A stretch of 64,000 bases of DNA, taken from the NCBI RefSeq assembly GCF_000429305.1, contig NZ_KE386879.1, positions 1-64,000 on the forward strand, read 5' to 3'. The translations under genes were made by a program, and so were the position numbers. Positions 8,415 through 18,365 of this stretch are shown here, one piece after another; within the stretch, counting starts at the first letter, position 1; the number at the start of each line of letters is the position of its first letter. The notes beneath the pieces were generated by a model. It ran no database searches and was not told where the DNA came from. It saw only the letters and a program-made list of their open reading frames with translations. Origin of the DNA: Desulfovibrio inopinatus DSM 10711 (GTDB lineage: Bacteria; Desulfobacterota; Desulfovibrionia; Desulfovibrionales; Desulfovibrionaceae).

Positions 8415-8739
8415 AACATTTCTCTCCCCAAAAAAGATTTGGCGGATTATGGGTCAAGGACCCACTGGTGTCAGTTAGGCTAACGCAACGTTAGTAAAAA
8501 CCAATAGGTCAGGCAACACGCTGAAGGCGACGATGAGGGGCAATACTGCAAAAAAAACAGCTTGCCTGCAGCGAACACCTGGTTCCGAGCCGGAACGAGA
8601 GGTGCGTTCCTTTGGCCGACACGGTTCGAGGTTGCTTTTCCATAATGGCCTTTCATCGTCAAGGCGTCTTGCGATAAGAAAATGAAGGTCGCAATGTTGG
8701 CTTTACGGTTTACGCGGGATAGGCTAAATATCATGGGTT
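8415..8739. promoter_or_regulatory. Divergent intergenic region between gcvH and miaB
   Basis: These 325 nt must carry the promoters of both directions. I looked for a glycine riboswitch on the minus strand and did not find its conserved core. Short dyads are visible at 8450-8462 (GGGTCAAGGACCC). No coding sequence is supported. Confidence 0.4.
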
Positions 8740-10068
8740 ATGAAGTTTCATATTTTGACCTTTGGCTGCCAGATGAATGTCGGAGATTCCGACTGGATTC
8801 GTCGCTCACTTCTTGCCGCGGACTGGAAAGAGTCCGGAGAAGATGATGCCGACGTTTTTATCGTCAATACATGCAGCGTCCGGGAAAAACCGGAACAAAA
8901 AGTATATAGTCTGCTTGGTCGATTGGCCCGGCATGTTGCGCGTCGTCCTGCGGTTTTTGTTGCTGTCGGAGGATGCGTGGCTCAGCAAGTTGGTGAAACA
9001 CTCTTTCAACGTTTTCCCTTTGTGCGGCTTGTGTTTGGCGCCGATGGAGTTGCGAATGCCCCGTCGGCCATCATGCGCCTTGCTTCGGAATCCGGGACAC
9101 GCATCAGCCTACTTGACTTTACCGATAGATATCCAGAACGAGCAGCCGCGTTTGTCGATGATGCATTAACAGCGCAGGCGTTTGTAAACATTATGCAGGG
9201 CTGTGATAATTATTGCGCCTACTGCATTGTGCCGTTTGTACGTGGGCGACAGAAATCTCGGTCGAGCGATGAAGTCGTTGCCGAATGTCGTGAATTCGCT
9301 GCACGAGGTGTGAAAGAGATTACACTGCTAGGGCAAAACGTAAATAGCTTCGGTCTTGATACTGCCGGAGACGGGACGTCTTTTGCTCAATTATTAGAAC
9401 GTATTGCCGCCATTCCCGGTATTATGCGGCTTCGTTTTACAACGTCGCATCCCAAAGATTTGAGTGACGATGTAATCTCCGCTTTTGGAAGACTCTCGAA
9501 TTTGAGTTCGGCACTGCATTTACCCTTGCAATCAGGCTCTGATCACGTTCTAAAGAAAATGGGCCGACGATATACCATTGCAACGTATCTTGAGAAGGTT
9601 CGCAAATTGCGTGAAGCAAGACCGGATATAGCGTTGACAACGGATATCATTGTTGGATTTCCAACAGAGACTGAAGATGATTTTCGTGAAACCGTTGAAG
9701 TGGTTCAGACAGTAGGATTTGCTGGAAGCTATTCTTTCATGTACTGTGACCGACCAGGTACAGCTGCTTCACGGTTGGATTCCAAAGTGGAAGATGAAGT
9801 CAAAGCGCGGCGTCTCGCAGAACTGCAAGCAGTACAAGAAAAGTTGACGCAGACCCACCTTTGCCAAGCTGTTGGTACACGACAGCGAGTGCTTGTTGAA
9901 GGGGCGAGTTCAAACAAGGATGGGAGTCTTGCGGCTTGGCGCGGTCGTGATGAGTATGGACGCGTTGTCAACTTTACCTGTTCCTCATCCGCTGACATGA
10001 CCGGCAGCATCTGTGATGTTGATATCTTGGAAGCCAAGAAGCACTCCTTATGGGGGAAGGCGGTTTAG
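8740..10068 (+). CDS. miaB: tRNA-2-methylthio-N6-isopentenyladenosine37 synthase
   Basis: MiaB is a radical-SAM methylthiotransferase that adds a methylthio group to i6A37 of tRNAs reading U-starting codons. The N-terminal UPF0004 domain carries its three cluster cysteines in FGCQMN, VNTCSVREKPEQK and AVGGCVAQQ. The radical-SAM cluster motif is MQGCDNYCAYCIVPFVRGRQKSR near residues 149-171. PLQSGSDHVLKKMGRRYT and the C-terminal TRAM domain (about 375-440) follow. At 442 residues it is full length. The ATG at 8740 puts the first cysteine at residue 9, as usual. It heads a probable operon with the next two genes (3-nt and 10-nt gaps). Confidence 0.95.
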   Translation: MKFHILTFGCQMNVGDSDWIRRSLLAADWKESGEDDADVFIVNTCSVREKPEQKVYSLLGRLARHVARRPAVFVAVGGCVAQQVGETLFQRFPFVRLVFGADGVANAPSAIMRLASESGTRISLLDFTDRYPERAAAFVDDALTAQAFVNIMQGCDNYCAYCIVPFVRGRQKSRSSDEVVAECREFAARGVKEITLLGQNVNSFGLDTAGDGTSFAQLLERIAAIPGIMRLRFTTSHPKDLSDDVISAFGRLSNLSSALHLPLQSGSDHVLKKMGRRYTIATYLEKVRKLREARPDIALTTDIIVGFPTETEDDFRETVEVVQTVGFAGSYSFMYCDRPGTAASRLDSKVEDEVKARRLAELQAVQEKLTQTHLCQAVGTRQRVLVEGASSNKDGSLAAWRGRDEYGRVVNFTCSSSADMTGSICDVDILEAKKHSLWGKAV

Positions 10069-10071
10069 TTC

Positions 10072-10566
10072 ATGGTTGAAATGCATGTTTTCGGTCTGGC
10101 CGTCGATGAAGATACACAAGTGCCTGTTTTGATACTTAAGGATAAAGACGATCAACGGGCGCTCCCTATCTGGATTGGCGCTATGGAAGCTCTGGCGATT
10201 TCCATGACATTGCATAACGTCAGTCTGCCGAGACCAATGACGCACGATTTGCTGTTGAAAACCATTGAAACCGTTGGCGCAAAAGTTGATTCTGTAGCGA
10301 TTACCGAGTTGCGTGATGGAACGTATTACGCTGAAATTCGTCTCTTAATGCACGAAGAGATGCAAACAGTCGACTCTCGACCGTCTGATGCCATTGCTTT
10401 GGCTCTTCGTGCCCAAGCCGCAATTTATGTTAATGATGATGTACTGGAGCAGGCGGCTGTGACAGAAAAAGAAGCTTCTCAACCGCTTTTGCATTCGGAC
10501 GACGCCGAAGAATGGACAGAGATTTTGGAAAAGTTCACACTCGACGACACAAAATACAAAATGTAG
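10072..10566 (+). CDS. Bifunctional nuclease family (BFN/DUF151) protein
   Basis: The 164-residue protein matches the BFN/DUF151 fold. Matching segments are VLILKDKDDQRALPIWIGAMEALAI at residues 22-46, RPMTHDLLLKTIETVGAKVDSVAI and VDSRPSDAIALALRAQAAIYV. A plant member has RNase and DNase activity; the role of bacterial ones is poorly known. The C-terminal 35 residues are acidic and outside the domain. It starts 3 nt after the miaB stop, so it is co-transcribed and probably translationally coupled. This miaB-DUF151 order suggests an RNA-related role, which is inference. Confidence 0.85.
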   Translation: MVEMHVFGLAVDEDTQVPVLILKDKDDQRALPIWIGAMEALAISMTLHNVSLPRPMTHDLLLKTIETVGAKVDSVAITELRDGTYYAEIRLLMHEEMQTVDSRPSDAIALALRAQAAIYVNDDVLEQAAVTEKEASQPLLHSDDAEEWTEILEKFTLDDTKYKM

Positions 10567-10576
10567 CGAACCCACG

Positions 10577-11245
10577 ATGATTGATCTGCATACCCATACC
10601 GTTTTTAGTGACGGCGAACTTATTCCTTCGGAACTCGCCCGTCGTGCCGTGAAAGCCGGATATACGGCAATGGCCATGACTGATCACGCCGATGTGAGCA
10701 ATCTGGCATTTATTGTTGACCGTATACACGACTTCGTGAAACGCGAAGGCCCATATTTGGGTATCGACGTTTATGTTGGTGTCGAACTGACGCATGTTCC
10801 TCCACCACTTATTCCTTCTTTAATAGAGGAAGCCCGGGACGTCGGAGCCGAAATTGTGGTCGTGCATGGCGAAACCATTGTGGAGCCGGTGCCCCTTGGG
10901 ACAAATTTGGCTGCAATTGAGGCCGGTGCAGACATTCTGGCTCATCCGGGACTTATAACACCGCAAGAAGTCGAATTGGCTGCTAAAAACAACGTTGCTC
11001 TCGAAATAACAACACGCAAAGGCCACAGTTTAACAAACGGTCATGTTGCCGCTTTGGCCCGAACACATGGAGCGTGTCTTGTCATCAATAATGATGCCCA
11101 TGCTCCTTCTGATCTTGTTGGAGCTGAACTGCGTCGAGCGGTAGCGCTTGGTGCCGGCTTGAGCCCGGAAGAATATTCTCGTGCGGAAGCCAATTCACGT
11201 GGTATCGTCAACCGTCTTATGAAGAAAGGTCTCAGGCAAGCGTAA
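10577..11245 (+). CDS. PHP-domain metal-dependent phosphoesterase
   Basis: The 222-residue protein is a single PHP domain. The metal ligands are visible in DLHTHTVFSDGEL (residues 3-15), MTDHADVSN, VVVHGETIVEP, LAHPGLI and NNDAHAPSDL. Proteins of this type are annotated as histidinol-phosphatase-like or as tRNA/RNA-linked phosphoesterases. The substrate cannot be read from the sequence. It lies 10 nt after the BFN gene and is the last gene of the miaB operon. Archaeal homologues are similar in size, so the protein is complete. Confidence 0.85.
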   Translation: MIDLHTHTVFSDGELIPSELARRAVKAGYTAMAMTDHADVSNLAFIVDRIHDFVKREGPYLGIDVYVGVELTHVPPPLIPSLIEEARDVGAEIVVVHGETIVEPVPLGTNLAAIEAGADILAHPGLITPQEVELAAKNNVALEITTRKGHSLTNGHVAALARTHGACLVINNDAHAPSDLVGAELRRAVALGAGLSPEEYSRAEANSRGIVNRLMKKGLRQA

Positions 11246-11414
11246 GTGCGTTGCGCGTGGATGCAGAACATCTCTTTGCTTTGGAGGAAGAGAGTACCCA
11301 GGGAGTCGAACCAGAATCATACGATGAGTGTCATGGCGTAGAGGACGCTGTTCGTTTTTAGTAAGGAAAAACAGCATTGTATAAATAACGGCACCAAACC
11401 CATTCGGGAGGGAT

Positions 11415-14400
11415 GTGAAACCAGGCATCCGAAATAAGCTTCTGGGGATGTTTTTGGTGTTTAGCTTTATTCCCCTGATTATTATGGGTGTTTTTCTTTG
11501 GGGGCGGGGGAGCGAAGCGAATCGTCAGCATGCTCTGGATATCGAACAAGCTACAGCCGAAAGGGTCGCGTCATCATTGGAACGTCGAATCGACGCGCTT
11601 GAAGTTCGTCTGCATGATGCTGCTCGTTTGACAAACCTCGTCCATCTCGACAAGGAAGGACAGCTTCAAGTTCTCTCAACACTGATTGATTTAGCTCCAC
11701 AAGTTTTTTCCAGCATCTATTGCCTGGATGTGCAAGGAATGGTGACAGCGCGCATTCCTGTACGAGGTGATAGAGGTGGTGGTCATGATGAAGCCACACT
11801 GGATATCCCTTTGACAAAATTTCTATCAATCGATGGTAGCGCGTCTGCCCGTTTAATTGCGGTGTGTCGTACGCAAGAACTGTTTCGCTTAACAAATGAC
11901 CTTTCTTATCACTCACGCGATACCGTCTTTATTTGTGATGCCTCGGGCCGGGTCATTACATCTGCTGGCGTAAGCGGTCGCGTCTCGTCTCATATCGGTA
12001 TCACTGAGCATACGACACTCCCGGCCTTGAACTCATTTGATTCCCTTATCGCTGCAACAGCATGTTTTCGTTTGGGGAATGATCGATTTTTGGTTCGCGT
12101 TGAGCGTCCGTTATCTTCCTTTGCTTCACAGCAGTCCGTATGGCCTGTCTTGGTCATCCTTCTCCTTATTATCCTTGGAGCCTCAATTGCCGGATACCTT
12201 CTGGCAGGTCGTATTCTTCGGCCGATTCGATTGGTAACCGATGCGGCTCGATCTCTTTGTACAAGAGATACTCCCCTGCGTGTGCATATAGACACAGGGG
12301 ATGAATTCGAGGATCTCGGACATGCATTCAATGCCATGACGGACAAATTGACGTTCACGATGAAAGGGTTGAATGAACAAATTGACCGCTTGTCTCGGAC
12401 CAGAGAAGATTTAATCCATTCGGAAGAACACTTTCGAGTGTTGGTAGAGAACGTCGTCGATGTGATTTGGAGCGTCAATCTCGATATGCGTTTTTCATAT
12501 GTCAGCCCTTCTGTAGAACGTTTGCTCGGCATGCCCTCGAAAACAGTTATACATACTGCCGTTCACAAATTGCTCACGCCTGAATCTTTTCGTGTGGCCA
12601 AGCACATCTTCGATGAGATGGTAAACGTACATGACAAGCGTGAACCGTGCCTTGTTCGACGTCCACGAACTGTTGAACTGGCTTTGATTCATCAGAATGG
12701 AGAGATTGTCATGGTTGAATGTGCCGTGACGGTATTACATGATGAGCACGGCAAAATATCAGGTATTCTCGGCGTCAGTCGTGATATCGGAAGCCGCTTG
12801 GAAAGAGTCAAGACGTTGCGGCAAAGTGAAGCCCGCTACCGTATGCTTTATGAACAGGCTGCAGAAGGCATCATCATGATGGATATCGATACGGTGATTG
12901 ACGATGCTAATCCACGAGCCTTGGAAATGTTTGGTTATGCACGGATTGAGTTACGCGGAATGCGGTATGATGAATTAATTCATCCTGCGGACCTTGCAAC
13001 GGCTCCTCTTCTCTTCAAGGAACTTGTCGCCGGTGAAGTCATACGGACCGAGTGTCGAGTTCGACAGAAATCCGGTCATTTTTTGTCCGTGGATGTCAGT
13101 GCGAAAATCATTGGGGATAAATATATCCAAGTGTTCATTCGAGATGTTTCTGACAGGAAGCGTATTGAATCTGAACTTGTTGCGGCAAAAAATTTGGCCG
13201 AATCGGCCAACCAAGCAAAGGATATGTTTGTTGCCAACATCAGTCACGAAATTCGTACCCCGATAAGTGGCATTATCGGCATGACCGACCTTGTTCTTGC
13301 ATCATCGGGCATTACGACAGAACAAACTGAATATCTCGGGATGGTCAAGGATGCGGCAGATTCGCTTTTATCGATCATCAATGATCTCCTTGATTTTTCA
13401 AAAATTCAGGCTGGCAAACTCAGTCTGTCACCAACGGATTTTTCCTTACGTGAAACACTCGAAAAAGCCTTACGTCCTCTTCAATTTCGCGCAACGAGTA
13501 AAGGCGTACTTCTTGAACTCAGTGTTGAGGAGGGTGTTCCTGATGGTGTACACGGTGATTCGGTCAGACTCTGTCAAATCGTACGGAACTTAACTGATAA
13601 TGCTATTAAATTCACAGAAAGAGGTCATGTCCTCGTTCACGTTTCTCACATTGGCCGGAATGCTCAAGGAACCTTACTGAAGTTCAGTGTTGAAGATACA
13701 GGAATTGGCATTTCAGAAGATCATATTCCACGATTATTTCAGAATTACAGCCAACTTGAAGTGGCTTCAGAAATGATTCAGCAGGGCACTGGGCTGGGGT
13801 TGGCAATTTGCAAACGGTTAACGAGCATGCTTGGTGGAACGATATGGGTTGAAAGTACTGTGAATCAAGGAAGCACGTTTCACTTTACTGTTTCATTGAA
13901 AGAAGCCGGTGTATTGGCGTCTGAGTGTAGAGATGAGGTGTCAAAGCATGAAGGGGACAATGCTCTCGGACCATTGTCTATTCTTTTAGCCGAAGATAAT
14001 GCCATTAATCGTAAATTTCTTCTCCATTTTCTCGAAGAAGACGGACATCGAGTAACTACAGTGAAAAGCGGTCAAGAAGCGCTTGATGCTCTGGTTAAGG
14101 AATCCTTTGATATTGTGCTTATGGATGTACGTATGCCGGAAATGGATGGTATTGAAGCAACAGAAAATATCCGTTCTGGAAGAGACAAGCGTATTCCTGT
14201 CGATATCCCCATCATTGCATTAACAGCATATGCGATGGAAAGTGAAAAAGAAGTCTTTTTGCAAGCTGGGATGAATGCATGCATAACAAAACCGGTTAGT
14301 ATGTCGTCTTTAAATCGTGTTATAAACGAAATATTACAAACTGAAGTACATCAGGCATCGAACGAAGCCCCAATAATCAATCTCAAGGATGAAAATACGA

Positions 14401-14726
14401 TATTCGATTCTGAAACATTTGAAAAAAGATACCAGTCTCATCCAGAGTTGTTTAAAGAATTGGTAACAGAATTCAGCGATGCACTTCCTGTTTCTTTAAC
14501 ACGCCTCAATACGGCAATATATGATGCAGATGTAACTGCTATTGCCGAAGAAGCGCATAGTCTCGCCAATTCTGCAGTACCAGTCAGTTCTCAAGCGCTC
14601 CATACTTTGGCTACTCGCATGGAACATGCAGCGAGAGAAAAAACGATCGACGAATGCAGGATGATTGCTCAAGATATACAGCACGTCTGCGATGTCCTTT
14701 TGTCGCGTCTTGTCGCGTACCTTTGA
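11415..14726 (+). CDS. Hybrid sensor histidine kinase with HAMP, two PAS, REC and HPt domains
   Basis: This is a 1103-residue membrane sensor. The order is TM1 (about 9-29), a periplasmic domain, TM2 (about 238-263), HAMP (264-315), PAS (337-455), PAS (470-590), HisKA with the phospho-His in NISHEIRTP (about 607-615), HATPase with NLTDNAIKF, DTGIGI and [11 protein letters not shown] (854-975) with LLAEDN and the acceptor Asp in IVLMDVRMPE, and a C-terminal HPt with EEAHSLANSA. A full internal His-Asp-His phosphorelay is thus present. No dedicated downstream regulator is adjacent on this strand. The start is a GTG with GGGAGGG unusually close (3 nt); the ATG at 11448 is an alternative but would cut the basic N-terminus. 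The signal is unknown. Confidence 0.9.
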   Translation: MKPGIRNKLLGMFLVFSFIPLIIMGVFLWGRGSEANRQHALDIEQATAERVASSLERRIDALEVRLHDAARLTNLVHLDKEGQLQVLSTLIDLAPQVFSSIYCLDVQGMVTARIPVRGDRGGGHDEATLDIPLTKFLSIDGSASARLIAVCRTQELFRLTNDLSYHSRDTVFICDASGRVITSAGVSGRVSSHIGITEHTTLPALNSFDSLIAATACFRLGNDRFLVRVERPLSSFASQQSVWPVLVILLLIILGASIAGYLLAGRILRPIRLVTDAARSLCTRDTPLRVHIDTGDEFEDLGHAFNAMTDKLTFTMKGLNEQIDRLSRTREDLIHSEEHFRVLVENVVDVIWSVNLDMRFSYVSPSVERLLGMPSKTVIHTAVHKLLTPESFRVAKHIFDEMVNVHDKREPCLVRRPRTVELALIHQNGEIVMVECAVTVLHDEHGKISGILGVSRDIGSRLERVKTLRQSEARYRMLYEQAAEGIIMMDIDTVIDDANPRALEMFGYARIELRGMRYDELIHPADLATAPLLFKELVAGEVIRTECRVRQKSGHFLSVDVSAKIIGDKYIQVFIRDVSDRKRIESELVAAKNLAESANQAKDMFVANISHEIRTPISGIIGMTDLVLASSGITTEQTEYLGMVKDAADSLLSIINDLLDFSKIQAGKLSLSPTDFSLRETLEKALRPLQFRATSKGVLLELSVEEGVPDGVHGDSVRLCQIVRNLTDNAIKFTERGHVLVHVSHIGRNAQGTLLKFSVEDTGIGISEDHIPRLFQNYSQLEVASEMIQQGTGLGLAICKRLTSMLGGTIWVESTVNQGSTFHFTVSLKEAGVLASECRDEVSKHEGDNALGPLSILLAEDNAINRKFLLHFLEEDGHRVTTVKSGQEALDALVKESFDIVLMDVRMPEMDGIEATENIRSGRDKRIPVDIPIIALTAYAMESEKEVFLQAGMNACITKPVSMSSLNRVINEILQTEVHQASNEAPIINLKDENTIFDSETFEKRYQSHPELFKELVTEFSDALPVSLTRLNTAIYDADVTAIAEEAHSLANSAVPVSSQALHTLATRMEHAAREKTIDECRMIAQDIQHVCDVLLSRLVAYL

Positions 14727-14757
14727 CTTGAATATTTTTTAACGAAAGCCAATATGT

Positions 14758-15213
14758 TCACGATGAAAAGTCTGTCGTTTTGAATGTATTATCGCGGTGG
14801 ACATAACGACCTGCCAGCCGTTCGAGACACCAGCCCACTGCACGAATCAAAGCTTCAATATTGCCATCTTTGGGAACTCGGGCGACTTTGCCCAGCAATG
14901 CTTTCGGTATATTTTCTTCTCCAAACGTATGAAGAACAACAATAGGGGCTCGGGGACGATTGAGAAGCATGTCCCAGAATTTCTGATCGCATCCCGAGAG
15001 TTCCATATCCATGAGAATAAGTGCTGGTGGATGTGCTCCATTGACGAAATGCAACACTTCTTTTCCGTTTTGGGCTGTGCACACCTGAAAATGTCTGCTT
15101 GTAAATTCCCTTAGCAGCAAATTTCTTACATTAGGATTGCGATCGCAAAGAAGAATCGTTTGAGCAGAAGTTGCCATAGCTTTGGATAGGCAAAGGGTAT
15201 GCCAGACGAGCAT
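14758..15213 (-). CDS. Stand-alone response-regulator receiver domain protein
   Basis: The protein has 151 residues with one REC domain and no output domain. The phospho-acceptor lies in LILMDMELSG, the switch Thr in VLHTFGEE and the conserved Lys in VPKDGN. The N-terminal acidic pair is reduced: ILLCDRN has Cys-Asp where most receivers have Asp-Asp. Metal binding and phosphorylation may therefore be altered. The ATG at 15213 has AAGG 8 nt upstream. The ATG at 15177 gives a more typical REC start but no ribosome-binding site. It follows the NtrC-type pair on the same strand but 109 nt downstream, so linkage is uncertain. Confidence 0.8.
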   Translation of the reverse strand: MLVWHTLCLSKAMATSAQTILLCDRNPNVRNLLLREFTSRHFQVCTAQNGKEVLHFVNGAHPPALILMDMELSGCDQKFWDMLLNRPRAPIVVLHTFGEENIPKALLGKVARVPKDGNIEALIRAVGWCLERLAGRYVHRDNTFKTTDFSS

Positions 15214-15322
15214 ACTCTTTGCCTTAAGCTAATCATTTGAGATATCATATGTTTTAAATACAAGTTGGCATGCACCATAGGGGAGAGGGTGTCACGTTCT
15301 TTGACGAGTTGAAAAAAAATTA

Positions 15323-16744
15323 TCAACTTATTTTTGCATCAATCCGCAGGCCGTACTTGTCTATTTTGGCAACGAGCGTCGGTCTAGAGATACCCAATAA
15401 TTTGGCTGCTCGTGTCCGATTGCCACCAGTGGCAGCCAACGCGGTTTTAATGGTGAGCGCGGCAACGTGGTCGGTTATGGATTCAAGAGCATTTTCACCG
15501 GAGTTGCGATTGAGTGTATTTTGTATCCAATGTTCCAAAGCTTCGTTATCGGGAACACAGCCGGACTGTTGTTTTCCTGGCTGTCCGATGATCGATGAAA
15601 CGTCTTGTGCTTGGATAGGTCCACCTCGAGAAAAAATAACGGCTTTATGCAGTGTATTGGCGAGTTCTCGGACGTTGCCAGGCCAATGATAGGCGCGAAG
15701 GATATCTTTCGCTTCTGTTGTGAGGCCAGGGTTGTCGATACCAACGTCCCGTGAGTGGCGAGCCAGGAAAAAATTTGACAAATGGGCGATGTCTTCTCCC
15801 CGTTCACGAAGAGGAGGGATGTGGAGTGATACCACTTTTAGACGATAATACAGGTCTTCACGAAAACGTCCATCTTGAACAGCTGCTTCCAAGTCACGAT
15901 TCGTCGCGGCAAGTATACGGACATCAACGGGAATAGTATCTCGTCCTCCCAGACGTTCCACTTGTTTCTCCTGTAATAATCGCAGAATTTTTGCTTGAAT
16001 GGTGAGTGGCATATCTCCAATTTCATCGAGAAAGACCGTACCGTGATTTGCTTGCTCCACTTTCCCAATACGTCGGTTGGTGGCACCAGTGAACGCCCCT
16101 TTTTCATACCCGAAAAGTTCTGACTCCAGGAGTGTTTCTGGGATGGCGACGCAGTTGATAACCATAAACGGTTTGTGAGAACGTAAGCTGTGTTGATAGA
16201 CAGCTCGAGCAACAAGTTCTTTCCCGGTCCCGGATTCTCCACGTATTAATACCGTGGCATCAGTCGGAGCTACACGTCCCACAGCTTTGAACAATTCCTG
16301 CATGCATTGGCTCCGACCAAGGAGCACTTCTCCACGGGTTGTATCCGGCTCGGAGGACATATCGACCCGACTGCGCATGAATTTTCCAGCTTGGAGTGCA
16401 TTGTCCACCAGCTTGAGAAAGACCGGAATATCAAAGGGTTTTAGAACGTAGTCGTACGCCCCGAGTTTGGTCGCCTCAATAGCCGTTTCCGTTGTTCCAT
16501 AAGCAGTCATGATGACCACGGGCATGCGCGGTTCTATGTCACGCATGGCTTTGAAGGTCTCAAAGCCATTCATGCCTGGAAGCCGTAAATCGATAACGGC
16601 CATGTCCGGCAATTTCTCGTGCATGAGTTCAAGTCCTGCTTCGCCTGACGGTGCTTGTCGGGTGGTATGTCCCTCGGATGTTAGGAGTTTGGCAAAACTT
16701 TGTCGCAGTCGTGGGTCGTCATCTATGATGAGAATGTCTGCCAT
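15323..16744 (-). CDS. Sigma-54-dependent NtrC-family response regulator
   Basis: The 473-residue activator has REC (1-120; ILIIDDDPRLR, MAVIDLRLPGMNG, LKPFD), a central AAA+ domain and a C-terminal Fis-type HTH. Walker A is GESGTGKE. GAFTGA, the loop that touches sigma-54, lies in GYEKGAFTGATNRR. Walker B is TVFLDEIGDM. The HTH is NRTRAAKLLGISRPTLVAKI. It should bind upstream enhancer sites as an oligomer and open sigma-54 promoters. The start is 2 nt after the stop of the kinase gene (AAGGAA ribosome-binding site), so kinase and regulator are one operon. It is the best candidate to bind the shared inverted repeat found at 18460 and 27351. Confidence 0.95.
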   Translation of the reverse strand: MADILIIDDDPRLRQSFAKLLTSEGHTTRQAPSGEAGLELMHEKLPDMAVIDLRLPGMNGFETFKAMRDIEPRMPVVIMTAYGTTETAIEATKLGAYDYVLKPFDIPVFLKLVDNALQAGKFMRSRVDMSSEPDTTRGEVLLGRSQCMQELFKAVGRVAPTDATVLIRGESGTGKELVARAVYQHSLRSHKPFMVINCVAIPETLLESELFGYEKGAFTGATNRRIGKVEQANHGTVFLDEIGDMPLTIQAKILRLLQEKQVERLGGRDTIPVDVRILAATNRDLEAAVQDGRFREDLYYRLKVVSLHIPPLRERGEDIAHLSNFFLARHSRDVGIDNPGLTTEAKDILRAYHWPGNVRELANTLHKAVIFSRGGPIQAQDVSSIIGQPGKQQSGCVPDNEALEHWIQNTLNRNSGENALESITDHVAALTIKTALAATGGNRTRAAKLLGISRPTLVAKIDKYGLRIDAKIS

Positions 16745-16746
16745 GA

Positions 16747-18234
16747 TTAAGGTTCCTTACAGGGCAGGCCGATTTCAAACAAAGCGCCACCCCCTTCGGG
16801 GATACGAGTTTCAACAGTGCCCCCGTGTTCCATGATGATGCGCCAGGTAATGGCCAGCCCAAGTCCGGAACCGTCTTCTTTGGTGCTAAAGAATGGTTCG
16901 AAGACTCTCCCTTGAAGTTCTTCGGGGATGCCAGGCCCCCAATCTCGAATTTGAAGTATTGCCATGCGTCGTCCTGATGCATCGGCTCGACTGTACGTCG
17001 TGATCAAAATTCTACCACCACCAGGCATCGCTTCACAGGCATTGAGTAACAGGTTGACGAGCACCTCCTTCAGGCGTTCCGGGTCGGCATGGATAGGACG
17101 ATTTCCGCCCGTAAGATCCATTTTGACTTCAACACCGTACGAATCAAGGCGGTAGGTGAGTAATCGAACCGCATTATCCACGATTTCGGCTAACGTGACG
17201 ATTTCACGACGAAGGCCAGGAGGTCTGGCAAATTCAAGAAAATGTTGAAGAATCGTATCGATATGGCCAATTTCTTCCGTAATAACTTCGAAATCTTCGG
17301 ATTGTGTGGCATCTAATCGAAGTGTCCGGCTGAGCGAAAACAAACGCATTTTTACCGAAGTGAGAGGATTACGAACGGAATGCGCAACCCCGGCGCCAAG
17401 TTTTCCGGCAAGGGCGAGTTTTTCGGTTTGCATGACATGTTCTCGTGCTCGATCCATGTCATCCATCAGTCCATGCATGCGTTTGTCAATGGCTTCAATT
17501 TCGTCTGTTCCCTTGAAAACGATTGGTGACTGTCCTTCTTGCGCCATTCTCCGAATGGGATCCAAGACTTTTCGAATGAGTACATATCCCAAAATTAAGG
17601 CAATGATGACGGCGATAAACACCGCCACCCATGCCATGTACATCATTGCAGTTGCATCCAACTTGGCATTATCGACAACGTTGTGGATTTGACTTTCTTG
17701 AGCTGCACGAAGTGACGCGACTTGGCCGCTGATCTTGTCGAAGACGCCTCGTATTGCCCAGTGTTGTCTGGCTCCTTCGTCTGCAAATCCCTGTGAATAG
17801 AGTTCGATGACTTTCGCTCTGTCGGCGACATAATGCCTGTATTCCGTATTGATAGTTTCCAGCAAAGCATGATTCTTTTCGGAGTAGGGATGCAGCATGG
17901 CTTTGCTCATTAATGTATCAAACATGTCAGTATGTGTTGCCAAGTCTTTGAGGTAGGACTCATCAAGGCTTAAAGCATAATAGGTTGTATAACCTTTCTG
18001 CATACTGAGCTCAGTAGCAAGACGTTCCACGATACGAAGACCTTGCATATCTTGGTCAATGATGACTTCCAAGAGATGGCGGGCTTCATATGAATACCAT
18101 GCAGTGGTGATGCCTCCGGCAATGGCCGTCAGTGCAAGGCCGGTCAAACACAGAATGATGCGTCGTCGTAATCCGAGCCTCCATCCTTTGGATGAACTGT
18201 TCAATTGCTTTCTGTCTGATAATTCCGTTTCCAT
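16747..18234 (-). CDS. Sensor histidine kinase paired with the NtrC-type regulator
   Basis: The 495-residue membrane kinase has TM1 near residues 25-50, a helical periplasmic region of about 140 residues, TM2 near 195-218, HAMP, HisKA and HATPase. The H-box reads GAGVAHSVRNPLTSVKM, with Ser-Val where Glu-Ile is usual. The N-box is LLNACEAMPGG; the G-boxes are DWGPGIPEE and GSGLGLAI. The helical input domain resembles the four-helix-bundle type of chemoreceptors. It is co-transcribed with the regulator 2 nt downstream. The stimulus is unknown, but divergent orientation to the TauE operon suggests that operon is its target. Confidence 0.92.
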   Translation of the reverse strand: METELSDRKQLNSSSKGWRLGLRRRIILCLTGLALTAIAGGITTAWYSYEARHLLEVIIDQDMQGLRIVERLATELSMQKGYTTYYALSLDESYLKDLATHTDMFDTLMSKAMLHPYSEKNHALLETINTEYRHYVADRAKVIELYSQGFADEGARQHWAIRGVFDKISGQVASLRAAQESQIHNVVDNAKLDATAMMYMAWVAVFIAVIIALILGYVLIRKVLDPIRRMAQEGQSPIVFKGTDEIEAIDKRMHGLMDDMDRAREHVMQTEKLALAGKLGAGVAHSVRNPLTSVKMRLFSLSRTLRLDATQSEDFEVITEEIGHIDTILQHFLEFARPPGLRREIVTLAEIVDNAVRLLTYRLDSYGVEVKMDLTGGNRPIHADPERLKEVLVNLLLNACEAMPGGGRILITTYSRADASGRRMAILQIRDWGPGIPEELQGRVFEPFFSTKEDGSGLGLAITWRIIMEHGGTVETRIPEGGGALFEIGLPCKEP

Positions 18235-18365
18235 ACGTGTGTCTTTGCTCCGGGGCGGTTGCCAATAGAGTTGAATATTCCAGGTGGTATGTTCTCTATG
18301 GATGATAGCCCTCGGTGAGTGAGGGATTTGTTTTTTCTCAGTACTGCTTATGATGCTCTGTCGTC

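Noticed and set aside
8415-8739. Possible glycine riboswitch upstream of gcvH
   Set aside because: The minus strand lacks the conserved core of the glycine aptamer; only short unrelated dyads are present.
11295-11330. T-arm-like GGTTCGACTCC on the minus strand
   Set aside because: The flanking bases do not pair into a T stem and no other tRNA parts are present.
15255-15285. Sigma-54-like TTGGCATGCACC
   Set aside because: There is no GC at the -12 position at the right distance, and it does not face a gene start.
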